59,402 nucleotides of DNA from an uncultured Mycoplasmatota bacterium (GCA_947646095.1 CANSFI010000008.1:1-59402); one strand, 5' to 3'. Shown: positions 29,162-36,339, counted from the first letter of the stretch. Translations and numbers: made by a program. The notes: generated by a model from the letters alone, not told the origin.

Positions 29162-29286
29162 TGGTATCCTCCTTTCGCCTATATCCAGTATAGACTTGCT
29201 CCGTGTAAAAACCTGATTTTATTTTATTGCATTTTACAACTTAACCTGGTGTATCAGCAACCTCACACATCAACGCATGCCACACA
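29162..29286 (-). promoter_or_regulatory. Structured leader of the S10 operon
   Basis: About 125 nt of untranslated RNA between the promoter and rpsJ. Two stems are visible: TTTTACA (29232-29238) with TGTAAAA (29204-29210), and CTATA/TATAG (29179-29193) directly before the ribosome binding site. A weaker GTGT/ACAC stem covers 29249-29268. The layout allows translational or transcriptional feedback, not shown. Confidence 0.5.
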
Positions 29287-29292
29287 TTCATA

Positions 29293-29321
29293 ATTCTACA
29301 GTAAAATACTATGAAAATCAA
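29293..29321 (-). promoter_or_regulatory. S10 operon promoter
   Basis: Minus strand: -35 TTGATT (29316-29321), 17-bp spacer, -10 TAGAAT (29293-29298). An A/T-tract-rich stretch at 29322-29360 upstream could be an UP element. Confidence 0.8.
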
Positions 29322-29573
29322 GTGTTTTTTATGATTTTTTGAAAATTTTTTTATAAAAAAATTGACAAATGTGTGCCAATTAATTATTTATTTTATTTAC
29401 TATGAATTACAAATCTCCAAAGCCATAATCACAAGTGATTTCGACTTTGATATAAGGCATGACAAGCACGCTATTTACAAAAATCAAGGATTTTTGCATG
29501 TATTCTTCGATTTTCATTTATTTATTTTTCTTTTTTATTCATCTTTTTATATTCTATAGTTTTTTATAGTAGA
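29322..29573. other. Intergenic segment between the S10 promoter and the DGR variable gene
   Basis: No convincing gene. It contains a palindrome AATCAC-AA-GTGATT (29427-29440) and an 8-bp hairpin CAAAAATC / GATTTTTG (29478-29496), which may help end DGR transcription. The 29415-29475 part is visibly richer in G and C than its flanks and is open in both strands for 30-65 codons. A perfect TTGACA (29362-29367) faces the plus strand but lacks a good -10. Confidence 0.4.
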
Positions 29574-30662
29574 TTATAGACCTTTAGATATTTTTATAAC
29601 TGGGCGAACACCACCAGTATAGTAATAGAAGACACTGTGGCCATCAACAAAACCATGGTAGTACACATCGAAGCTAATGCTGGAGCTGTCGGAGTTTGCA
29701 GTAGATAACCAATATGCATATGGTTTTTCATCTGTATTTTCTATACTCAAATTTTCATATAAATATGCTGGCATTATTATTGGTTGTTCTTCATTTTCTA
29801 AATCTAGAACTATTAAATCTTCTATATCTGATAATTTTGGTAGTCTTGCTCTGACATTAGTTCTTTTGACTGGTTTATACATTGTTCTTGAATTACTAAT
29901 ACCAATTTTTTGTTCTAACTTTGATGGTTTATCATCTTCTAAAGTATAATTATATGATTTTAAGTTAGTCCATCCTTTTGTTAAGTCTTCTAATTGTTTT
30001 AAGGCTGTTAATGGTCCCTTATCGTTTGCCCCATATTTTTCGTCCCAAGCAGTTCCTCCAGCTGCTTCATAGTCTTCTTTTGTTATCCATGCTACTGTTG
30101 GTCCTAAGTTTTTATTCATGATTAGTGTTAGTTCTTCTCCATCATCTTTGATTACATAGAAATCATAGTTTTCTTTTTCATTTACTTTTACATTTAACTT
30201 AGTTCCATTTTCACATATTCCATCTGTTAGACAAGTATTATTTGTTGTTATAATTGGATTAGGAGTCTTTGTTAACGAACAATCATCTATATTATCATCT
30301 ATAGTTACATCTTCATCATTTAAACTTTTTCTAGCACACCATTTTCCATTACTTATTGCTAATTCTATTTTTCCATCTTTAGTTACTTTCATATTTCCAC
30401 TTTTAGGTTTACTTCCTTTTATATCTAAATTGGCATTTGGAAATGTGAATGTTATATCATCTGTCATTCCACTTGGTTCTAATAATTTATCTGCATAATG
30501 TAATTCTCCTGCTTTTATTACTCCATATGCTGAATCTTTAAATGCTGATTTATTTGCTCTTTCTACTATGTTCATTATTACTGGTACTGTGATTAGGGCT
30601 ATTATAGAGAGTATTATTATTACAGCTAGTAATTCTATAAGTGTAAATCCATTCTTTTTCAT
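29574..30662 (-). CDS. DGR variable protein: type IV prepilin-like protein with a variable C-type-lectin-like end
   Basis: 362 aa. The N-terminus MKKNGFTLIELLAVII is a type IV prepilin signal: cleavage after G5, methylated F6, and E10 as the Glu5 of the mature pilin. A hydrophobic helix runs to about residue 32. The middle resembles pseudopilins. From about 150 a second domain runs to the end, with the late pattern YWLSTAN...GGVRPVIKIS typical of FGE/C-type-lectin-like DGR targets. Residues 320-354 are encoded by the variable repeat. Against the template, 13 codons differ (D325, S326, S328, I329, D332, Y334, H336, F338, H342, Y346-Y348, T349). AGGAG precedes ATG; an extended -10 is at 30686-30694. 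No prepilin peptidase or pilus motor is in the window. Confidence 0.9.
   Translation of the reverse strand: MKKNGFTLIELLAVIIILSIIALITVPVIMNIVERANKSAFKDSAYGVIKAGELHYADKLLEPSGMTDDITFTFPNANLDIKGSKPKSGNMKVTKDGKIELAISNGKWCARKSLNDEDVTIDDNIDDCSLTKTPNPIITTNNTCLTDGICENGTKLNVKVNEKENYDFYVIKDDGEELTLIMNKNLGPTVAWITKEDYEAAGGTAWDEKYGANDKGPLTALKQLEDLTKGWTNLKSYNYTLEDDKPSKLEQKIGISNSRTMYKPVKRTNVRARLPKLSDIEDLIVLDLENEEQPIIMPAYLYENLSIENTDEKPYAYWLSTANSDSSSISFDVYYHGFVDGHSVFYYYTGGVRPVIKISKGL
29600..29704 (-). repeat. DGR variable repeat (VR)
   Basis: 105 bp aligned without gaps to 30990-31094. There are 14 mismatches, all where the template coding strand has A (5 to T-type changes in Tyr codons, others to G, C or T). 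The GC-richer 3' end GGTGGTGTTCGCCCAG is identical in both copies and is the likely IMH. Beyond the ends the copies diverge, except for one shared Leu codon on the 5' side. Confidence 0.95.
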
Positions 30663-30963
30663 ATCTAATTCTCCTATCTTTATTAATTATAACATAATTT
30701 TTTATTAAAAATTTAAAATATTACATAAATTTTATCAGAACAATATTTTAAGTAATCATATTTACATTTGGTTTGCTATTTTTTATTTTAAGAAAAATTT
30801 TTAACTATTTATCTTGTGATTACTTAAAATATATCTATTATAGGTTCTCAAAATAATTGATTTTCATATAATTACTAATCTATTATTTTGCTATAATCTC
30901 TTTTTTAGTCTTTTAGACAAGGAATTTAACTTGTTTCTTTTAGCTTTTCAATATTAACTTTTA
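30663..30963 (-). other. DGR spacer downstream of the template, with a 16-bp inverted repeat
   Basis: 301 bp with no gene. ATATTTTAAGTAATCA (30743-30758) and TGATTACTTAAAATAT (30817-30832) are perfect inverted repeats around a 58-nt loop. In phage BPP-1 the RNA downstream of TR is needed for priming, so 30833-30989 may be the functional spacer. The variable-gene promoter lies at the low-coordinate end. Confidence 0.7.
30686..30694 (-). promoter_or_regulatory. Extended -10 promoter of the DGR variable gene
   Basis: Minus-strand TGTTATAAT, with TATAAT at 30686-30691, some 24 bp before the start codon. No clear -35. It implies the pilin-like gene can be transcribed apart from the RT operon. Confidence 0.6.
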
Positions 30964-32115
30964 TTAATATTCCTTAGTTTTAAAAGAATCTGGGCGAACA
31001 CCACCATTATTGTTATTGAAGACACTGTTGCCATCAACATTACCATTGTAGTTCACATTGAAGCTATTGTTGGAGTTGTTGGAGTTTGCAGTAGCTAAAT
31101 CCCTATATTTATTATATAACTTATAACATTTACCTTTACTTAAATGTCCTTTATAACTTGATATTACTTGTTTTACTTCTTTTTCTGTTAATATATTATT
31201 TACATATAATTTATTTAATATTTTCATTTTTTTCTTAAATTTTTGTTTTGTTTTATTTTTTAATGTTATTATCACTTTATTATTTTTTATTTTAAAATAA
31301 AATCCTAAATATGTTATTCCTTCTTTTTTAGTATATATTTTTGTTTTATTATTTAATTCTAATTTATATTTTTTTAAAATGTTTGTTATTTCTTTTAAAC
31401 AATATTTTAAATACTCTTTACTTTCATGGATTAATATTCCATCATCCATATATCTAATATAGTACTTTATTTTTAACTTTTCTTTTATATAGTGGTCTAA
31501 TTCATTTAAATAGTATATAGCAAATATTTGACTTGTCATATTACCTATAGATATACCTTTATATTTAGTATAACCATAATTATTTACATAATTAGTACTA
31601 TCTATTATTTGATTTATTAAATTAATTGAATCTTTATCTTTTATTTTTTTATTTATTATTCCTTTTAATTTATTATGATCTATATTGTAAAAGTATTTTT
31701 TTATATCAAATTTTAGAATATAAAATTCTTTTGTTTTCATTTTATTTAAATATTTTTTTAATAGTTTTATACCAAGTGATGTTCCTTTATTTTTTCTAGT
31801 AGCTATATTTTCATTTATTAAGCTTTTATCTAATACATTTAAAATATATTTACTTACTAGATTATTTACTATTTTGTCTTTAATACTTAAACTCATTATT
31901 ATTCTTTCCTTTGGTTCATATATTTTAAATATATTATATTTACCTATTTTATAAGTTTTATTATTTAATTCATTATAAATACTTATTATATTAATAGAGT
32001 AATAATCATTAAATTTTTCTAACTTTTTCTTATTTTTTACTTTTATTTTTTTAGATTCCTTTATTATATTTTCTATATTACAAATATTTAAATATAAATT
32101 ATTTTTTCTTTTCAT
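30964..32115 (-). CDS. DGR reverse transcriptase, with the template repeat at its 3' end
   Basis: 383 aa from an ATG at 32115 that overlaps the Avd stop (ATGA); a TTG 6 bases earlier is the only alternative. In the 385-residue numbering from that TTG: catalytic D139 in KFDIKKYF, motif IGNMTSQ (192-198) in place of the QGxxxSP of group II and retron RTs, YMDD at 224-227, and LGFYF at 272-276. IGxxxSQ is the DGR-RT signature. No maturase or endonuclease domain follows. Residues 342-377 are the in-frame translation of TR, an Asn-rich tail, then DSFKTKEY and stop. The gene is extremely rich in Lys, Asn and Ile. Confidence 0.93.
   Translation of the reverse strand: MKRKNNLYLNICNIENIIKESKKIKVKNKKKLEKFNDYYSINIISIYNELNNKTYKIGKYNIFKIYEPKERIIMSLSIKDKIVNNLVSKYILNVLDKSLINENIATRKNKGTSLGIKLLKKYLNKMKTKEFYILKFDIKKYFYNIDHNKLKGIINKKIKDKDSINLINQIIDSTNYVNNYGYTKYKGISIGNMTSQIFAIYYLNELDHYIKEKLKIKYYIRYMDDGILIHESKEYLKYCLKEITNILKKYKLELNNKTKIYTKKEGITYLGFYFKIKNNKVIITLKNKTKQKFKKKMKILNKLYVNNILTEKEVKQVISSYKGHLSKGKCYKLYNKYRDLATANSNNSNNSFNVNYNGNVDGNSVFNNNNGGVRPDSFKTKEY
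30990..31094 (-). repeat. DGR template repeat (TR), inside the RT frame
   Basis: 105 bp containing about 35 adenines on the coding strand and 14 AAC/AAT codons. It is identical to the VR except at 14 adenines. It is read by the RT frame in the same phase as VR is read by the pilin-like gene (T-A-N-S-N-N-S ... G-G-V-R-P). Confidence 0.95.
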
Positions 32116-32429
32116 ATCCAACTTTGTATCATTTTTATTATTTCAATTAAATTATTTGTAATACTTATATATTTTTTATAACTAATATATTTTTTATCAA
32201 CACTTATATTTAAGTAAAAGTCTATTAGTTTTATTTCTATTATTAATTCTTTTTTATAGTATTTATTTTGAGTTAAATTAGCTTTATAACTTAAGTATAA
32301 TAATTTATATAAAGAGTTATTTATATTATCTCTAAGTACTTTTTCTTTATTAGGATAATTTAATAGTATTTTGTCTAAATAAATTATTGTTTTCTTTATT
32401 CTCGTTATTATAAGTAAATTGTCTTTCAT
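32112..32429 (-). CDS. avd: DGR accessory variability determinant (Avd-like)
   Basis: 105 aa, four predicted helices. The pattern matches bacterial Avd and the related 23S rRNA IVP four-helix family: a NYPNKEKVLRDNI turn (like FPKxERxxLGxxI), basic helices, and the C-terminal LIEIIKMIQSW (like EIGRMLGGW). Avd forms a pentameric basic barrel that binds RT and RNA and is needed for cDNA synthesis in known DGRs. It overlaps the MutS-like gene and the RT gene by 4 bases each, so the three are translated as a unit. Confidence 0.8.
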   Translation of the reverse strand: MKDNLLIITRIKKTIIYLDKILLNYPNKEKVLRDNINNSLYKLLYLSYKANLTQNKYYKKELIIEIKLIDFYLNISVDKKYISYKKYISITNNLIEIIKMIQSWI

Positions 32430-32758
32430 ATTATACTTTCTATTTTATCTATTAAATTAGAATCTAATTTATTTAACTTTTTAACTATTTTTATTACTTT
32501 TATAATATTATTATAATTATTATTTTTAAATGTTTTCTTTTTATTTAATACTACATAATTTATTTTTAATTTATTTAGTTTTTCTATTACTTTATCTATA
32601 TTAGGAAATCCTACTTTTAATTTATTATTTATTTCTTTTAATTTAAATTTAAATAAATAATTTAGTATTTTAGCATCTTTTCCATAAGTGATATAAAAGA
32701 TTCCTTGTTTTATTATTACTATACTATCAATATTATTTCCTTTTATTTCTTCATACAT
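32426..32758 (-). CDS. MutS domain I-like DGR accessory protein (MSL)
   Basis: 110 aa. Residues 12-72 resemble the mismatch-binding domain I of MutS: IVIIKQGIFYITYGKDA (compare LFYRMGDFYELFYDDA), then VGFPNIDKVIEKLNKL and a final YVVLN strand. The stacking Phe is kept (F21), but the Glu of the FYE motif is Ile (I23). The clamp and ATPase domains of MutS are absent. MutS-like (MSL) accessory genes have been reported beside some DGR RTs; their role is not settled. First gene of the DGR operon, with GGTGA before ATG. Confidence 0.7.
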   Translation of the reverse strand: MYEEIKGNNIDSIVIIKQGIFYITYGKDAKILNYLFKFKLKEINNKLKVGFPNIDKVIEKLNKLKINYVVLNKKKTFKNNNYNNIIKVIKIVKKLNKLDSNLIDKIESII

Positions 32759-32842
32759 ATAATCACCATTTTAATTATATAAGTTATTTTAATATACATG
32801 TTAAAGTTAACATAAATATGATACAATACTAATGGTGATAGA
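32759..32842. promoter_or_regulatory. Divergent promoter region of the DGR operon and gpsA, with an operator-like palindrome
   Basis: 84 bp. Towards gpsA an extended -10 TGATACAAT lies at 32819-32827. Towards the DGR operon TATAAT reads on the minus strand at about 32775-32780, with TTAACA as a weak -35 at long spacing. Between them ATGTTAA-AG-TTAACAT (32798-32813) is a perfect palindrome with 7-bp arms, a plausible binding site for a dimeric repressor. Confidence 0.55.
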
Positions 32843-33817
32843 ATGAAAATAACTATATTAGGTACAGGTGCTTATGGAATATCTTTAGCACTTATGTTTA
32901 ATAAAAATACTAAAAGTATAACTATGTGGACTAAGTTTAAAGATGAATTAGATATGTTAGAAAGTAAAAGAGAGAATAATAAAGTTTTACCTAGGATTAA
33001 GATTCCAAATAATATTACGTTTACTGATAAGATGGAAGAAGCTATTAAAGATTCTGAGCTTATTGTTATAGCAATTCCAGCTGCTTTTTGCGATAATGTT
33101 TTTTTAGAACTTAAAAACTATATAAAAAAAGATCAACATATTTGTATTGCGACTAAGGGTATTGAACAAGATACTTGTTTGTTTATAGTCGATGTTTTAA
33201 ATAAATATATTAATACTAAAAATATAGCTGTTATATCAGGTCCTTCTTTTGCGATTGATATAGCATCTAATGTTCCAATTGGTTTAACGTTAGCTACTAA
33301 GAATAAAAAAACTGAGACTATTTTAAAAGATTATTTACAAAATGACGTTTTAAAATTACGTACAACTGATGATATTATTGGGACTGAAATATGTGGTTCA
33401 ATAAAAAATGTAATAGCTATAGCATCTGGTATTTTAGATGGTTTAGGTATGCCAGAATCTACTCAAGCTATGTTTATAACTGAATCTTTACATGATATTA
33501 AAGAATTAATTAAATCTTTAGGTGGTGATGGTAAAACTATATTGTCATTTGCTGGATTTGGTGATTTATTATTAACTTGTACTAGTACTAAAAGTAGAAA
33601 TTTTAGATTTGGTTTATTAATTGGTCAAAATAAATCTAGAGATGAAATACAAAATTTTATAGAAAATACAACTATAGAAGGTTTATATACATTAAAATCT
33701 ATTCATAAATTATTAAAAAATAAAAAGGTAAATATACCCATTATTGATTTAATTTATAATATTGTTTTTAATAATATAAGTCCTGATGAATTAAAAAAGT
33801 TTTTAATAGAAAAATAG
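32843..33817 (+). CDS. gpsA: NAD(P)-dependent glycerol-3-phosphate dehydrogenase
   Basis: 324 aa. Makes sn-glycerol-3-phosphate from dihydroxyacetone phosphate for lipid synthesis. NAD(P) site GTGAYG (7-12), a central GPSFAIDIA, and catalytic Lys in CGSIKNVIAIASGI. GGTGATAG precedes ATG. It is a single-gene unit with a strong terminator, transcribed against its neighbours. Confidence 0.95.
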   Translation: MKITILGTGAYGISLALMFNKNTKSITMWTKFKDELDMLESKRENNKVLPRIKIPNNITFTDKMEEAIKDSELIVIAIPAAFCDNVFLELKNYIKKDQHICIATKGIEQDTCLFIVDVLNKYINTKNIAVISGPSFAIDIASNVPIGLTLATKNKKTETILKDYLQNDVLKLRTTDDIIGTEICGSIKNVIAIASGILDGLGMPESTQAMFITESLHDIKELIKSLGGDGKTILSFAGFGDLLLTCTSTKSRNFRFGLLIGQNKSRDEIQNFIENTTIEGLYTLKSIHKLLKNKKVNIPIIDLIYNIVFNNISPDELKKFLIEK

Positions 33818-33866
33818 TTTTATGGTGAAAAATATTGAATTTCACTATAAATTTATTTTTAATAAT

Positions 33867-33905
33867 ACTGTGGAAAAGTTAGTTTTCCACAGTGTTTCAT
33901 TTTAT
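33867..33905 (+). terminator. gpsA terminator
   Basis: Perfect 11-bp stem ACTGTGGAAAA (33867-33877) / TTTTCCACAGT (33883-33893), 5-nt loop, then a T-rich stretch. Each arm contains a sequence identical to the main DnaA box form of this genome (TTTTCCACA). Confidence 0.75.
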
Positions 33906-34028
33906 ATTTAAAATTCTTTATTCGTTAAAATTAATATATACTATTTTATCCTGTGAATAATATATTTTATTTATGTGATACTACTTATATCATAATATTT
34001 TATTTTTATATTTTTTAATTATATTCAC

Positions 34029-34067
34029 TTTTTTAATGTTGAAAGATTAAATTTCAACATTAAAAAA
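34029..34067. terminator. Strong bidirectional terminator behind rpsR
   Basis: Sixteen-bp perfect stem from TTTTTTAATGTTGAAA (34029-34044) and its complement (34052-34067), 7-nt loop, T runs on both strands. It ends the rpsF-ssb-rpsR operon on the minus strand. The 33906-34028 stretch before it holds nothing I can name. Confidence 0.85.
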
Positions 34068-34074
34068 CCACTTG

Positions 34075-34293
34075 TTATTTAACAAATGGTATTAAAGCCA
34101 TAAAACGAGCTTTTTTTACTTCATTAGCTATATGTCTTTGATGTTCTGCACATGCTCCAGTAATTCTTCTTGGTAAAATTTTACCTTTATCATTACTAAC
34201 ATATTTTTTAATAATATCAACATCTTTATAGTCTACTGATTTTCCAGCACACATTTGACATTTCTTTTTCTTTTTTCTATAAAATTCAGCCAT
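34075..34293 (-). CDS. rpsR: 30S ribosomal protein S18
   Basis: 72 aa, binds S6 on the platform. [26 protein letters not shown] is the signature region. It begins with [10 protein letters not shown], so one CxxC pair is present; S18 may bind zinc with a further Cys. AGGAGG precedes ATG. 17 bp behind ssb. Confidence 0.96.
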   Translation of the reverse strand: MAEFYRKKKKKCQMCAGKSVDYKDVDIIKKYVSNDKGKILPRRITGACAEHQRHIANEVKKARFMALIPFVK

Positions 34294-34310
34294 GAATATT
34301 TCCTCCTTTT

Positions 34311-34769
34311 TTAATCTAGGAAGTAATCATCTATTGATACACTATCTCCAAAATCTGCGAATGGATCATTTTCAATATTAACTTCATTGACAGGCGCATC
34401 TGGGTAATTATAACTATTTGTATCTTGAGTTGAAACTCTAGCTTGACTTTGTCCTTTACTTTCTAAAAATTGAACATTATCAGCTACTATATCTGTTGTA
34501 TATCTTTTATTACCATCTTGACCATCATAACTTCCTGTTTGAATTCTACCTTCTATTGAAACAAGGCTACCTTTATCTAAATAGTTACAAACATTTTCAG
34601 CTTGTTTTCTCCACACTACAATATTAATAAAATCAGTTTCTCTTTGACCTTGAGAATTACTAAAATTACGGTTTACTGCTAAAGAAAATCTTGTGTATGG
34701 TAAATTAGAATTTGTATATCTCAATTCTGGTTTAGTAGTTAATCTTCCAATTAGACAAACTTTATTCAT
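34311..34769 (-). CDS. ssb: Single-stranded DNA-binding protein
   Basis: 152 aa. OB fold at 1-105 ([33 protein letters not shown]). Flexible Gln/Asn-rich linker, then an acidic end SIDDYFLD in place of the common DDDLPF tip that binds partner proteins. I set the start at 34769, downstream of GAAAGGAA; the frame open to 34817 has no start signal. It belongs to the rpsF-ssb-rpsR operon but is cut off from rpsF by an IS element. Confidence 0.95.
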   Translation of the reverse strand: MNKVCLIGRLTTKPELRYTNSNLPYTRFSLAVNRNFSNSQGQRETDFINIVVWRKQAENVCNYLDKGSLVSIEGRIQTGSYDGQDGNKRYTTDIVADNVQFLESKGQSQARVSTQDTNSYNYPDAPVNEVNIENDPFADFGDSVSIDDYFLD

Positions 34770-34793
34770 AAATAAAAACATTCCTTTCTGCGT

Positions 34794-34812
34794 CCTTTCA
34801 GTCCTCGAAAGG
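34794..34812 (-). other. Hairpin in the ssb leader
   Basis: CCTTTC (34794-34799) / GAAAGG (34807-34812) with a 7-nt loop lies just upstream of the ssb ribosome binding site. Function unknown. Confidence 0.4.
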
Positions 34813-34849
34813 CACAAATCGAGATTAAAATAAATAAATTAAAATTTCT

Positions 34850-34877
34850 GATATAATAATTAACTATTAAAAGGCAA
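34850..34877 (-). promoter_or_regulatory. Possible outward promoter in the IS left end
   Basis: Minus strand: TTGCCT (34872-34877), 16-bp spacer, TATATC (34850-34855). It points out of the element into ssb-rpsR and may restore their expression after the operon was split. Confidence 0.4.
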
Positions 34878-35052
34878 TCACTGCGGAGCACGTTGGGGTG
34901 AGTGGGAAAAGATTTATTTCTTAAAACCGCATAAATATAAGTGTCGATTATCTTTTGAGTACAAATGAGTGTGTCTAAAGAGCACGTAACCTTATCTTTG
35001 TTAAAAACAAACCAGTTTTTTAGGTAAAAGATTTTCAGTTAAGGCCTTTTAA
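34867..35052 (+). ncRNA. Candidate IS110 bridge RNA (second element)
   Basis: The 230-bp left end has no frame. TTAAAAGGC (34867-34875) and GCCTTTTAA (35044-35052) enclose 186 bp, close to the 177-nt bridge RNA of IS621. GTGTGTCTAAA at 34969-34979 is identical to the right junction at 36415-36425, covering the end of the element and the CT core: what a left donor guide should look like. In the first half, ATTTCT matches the left target flank next to the core. Right-hand guides were not identified. Confidence 0.6.
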
Positions 35053-35078
35053 TAAATTTTATTGAAAGGAGTTTTTAT

Positions 35079-36332
35079 ATGCTAAAAATCGTTTTTAAAA
35101 AATGTGCTGGTATTGATGTTCATTCAACTCAAATTACCGTATGTATTGCTATTACAGATAATAATGACATTACTTCTTACGAAACAAGAATATTTCCAAC
35201 ATTCACAGAAAATCTTAGAGAATGCCGTGATTGGTTATTGTCTAAAGATATTACTGATGTTTGTATGGAATCTACAGGTAAATATTGGATTCCTGTTTAT
35301 AACATATTAGAAGAAAAAATTCATTGCATTATTACTCATCCTAAATATGTTAGAACTATTCTTGGTAAGAAAACTGACAAAAAAGACGCAAAATGGATTG
35401 CTGATATGTTCAAACACGGTCTTGTTGAGCCTTCTTTTATGCCACCAAAAGAAATTCGTGAACTTAGAGATTTAATGAGATATCGTAACAAATTAGTTAA
35501 TATTAGATCAGGTGAAAAGAATCGATTTCAAAATTCTTTAACTGTTTCTAATATTCAAATTGCTAATGTTTTAACAGATACCTTTGGTAAAACCGCTCAA
35601 TCTATTTTAACTTCTGTTTTAGAAAATCCAAATCTTACTTTGGATGATATTAAACCTTTACTTAGAAAAAATATCAAAGCTACACCAGAAGAAATCTACA
35701 AAGCGATTGATGGTAATTTTTCTGAATATCAAACTTCTAAAATGTCTGTTTGCCTTAGTCATTATGAAGCCATTAATTCTTGTATTGATAATTTAGAACA
35801 ATACATTTTAAAATTAGCCATCAATTATAGAACTGAAATTAATCTTTTATTAACCATACCAGGAATCAAAGAAATTTCAGCAATATTTATTATAGCAGAA
35901 ATTGGAACTGATATGAACGTATTTTTAGATTCTAAACATTTAGTTTCTTGGGCAGGTTTAGTGCCTCGCTGTAATGAATCCAATAACAAGAAAAAATCTG
36001 TTAAGATTACAAAAGTAGGAGTTTATATTAAACCACTTCTTGTTCAATGTGCTTTAAATTCTATAAGAGATAATTCTACTAGCTATTTTAAACTTCGTTA
36101 CGAATCTATTAAAAGACGTCGTGGGCATAAAGTTGCAATTATTGCTATTGCAAAATTAATGCTTACTTGCATTTATAATATTCTTAAAAATGGTGAAGTA
36201 TTTGATAGTGAACGTTGTAACAAATTAATTGAACGTAATTTTAAATCTCATAAGAAAACATTTACTAAACCAGAAGAAATGATTTCTTATTTAAGTTCTC
36301 TTGGATACAATATCACTTTATCTGATAATTAA
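35079..36332 (+). CDS. IS110-family DEDD transposase
   Basis: 417 aa. N-terminal RuvC-like domain begins CAGIDVHSTQITV, with acidic residues also in MESTGKYW and KTDKKDAKWIADM. C-terminal Transposase_20 domain has TIPGIKEISA, then SWAGLVPRCNES. It differs clearly from the transposase at 7385-8551, so the two elements are separate arrivals. AAAGGAG precedes ATG. No frameshift is visible, so it may be active. Confidence 0.92.
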   Translation: MLKIVFKKCAGIDVHSTQITVCIAITDNNDITSYETRIFPTFTENLRECRDWLLSKDITDVCMESTGKYWIPVYNILEEKIHCIITHPKYVRTILGKKTDKKDAKWIADMFKHGLVEPSFMPPKEIRELRDLMRYRNKLVNIRSGEKNRFQNSLTVSNIQIANVLTDTFGKTAQSILTSVLENPNLTLDDIKPLLRKNIKATPEEIYKAIDGNFSEYQTSKMSVCLSHYEAINSCIDNLEQYILKLAINYRTEINLLLTIPGIKEISAIFIIAEIGTDMNVFLDSKHLVSWAGLVPRCNESNNKKKSVKITKVGVYIKPLLVQCALNSIRDNSTSYFKLRYESIKRRRGHKVAIIAIAKLMLTCIYNILKNGEVFDSERCNKLIERNFKSHKKTFTKPEEMISYLSSLGYNITLSDN

Positions 36333-36339
36333 TTATTAT

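Noticed and set aside
29362-29559. 65-codon plus-strand frame beside the S10 promoter.
   Set aside because: It starts at the TTG of a TTGACA, has no ribosome binding site, and is hydrophobic and AT-driven at both ends. Kept only as a compositional oddity.
29600-31094. TR and VR as a simple gene duplication.
   Set aside because: All 14 differences are at template adenines; drift would hit other bases too.
30964-32115. RT as a retron or group II intron.
   Set aside because: The motif is IGNMTSQ rather than QGxxxSP, no maturase domain or domain V is seen, no msr/msd is present, and a TR/VR pair is.
32759-32842. Single strong sigma-A promoter for the DGR operon.
   Set aside because: TATAAT is clear but the only -35-like hexamer, TTAACA, is at 19-bp spacing; listed only as a candidate region.
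33867-33893. Paired DnaA-box sequences behind gpsA as a second origin element.
   Set aside because: They form the two arms of one terminator hairpin; no cluster or unwinding region surrounds them.
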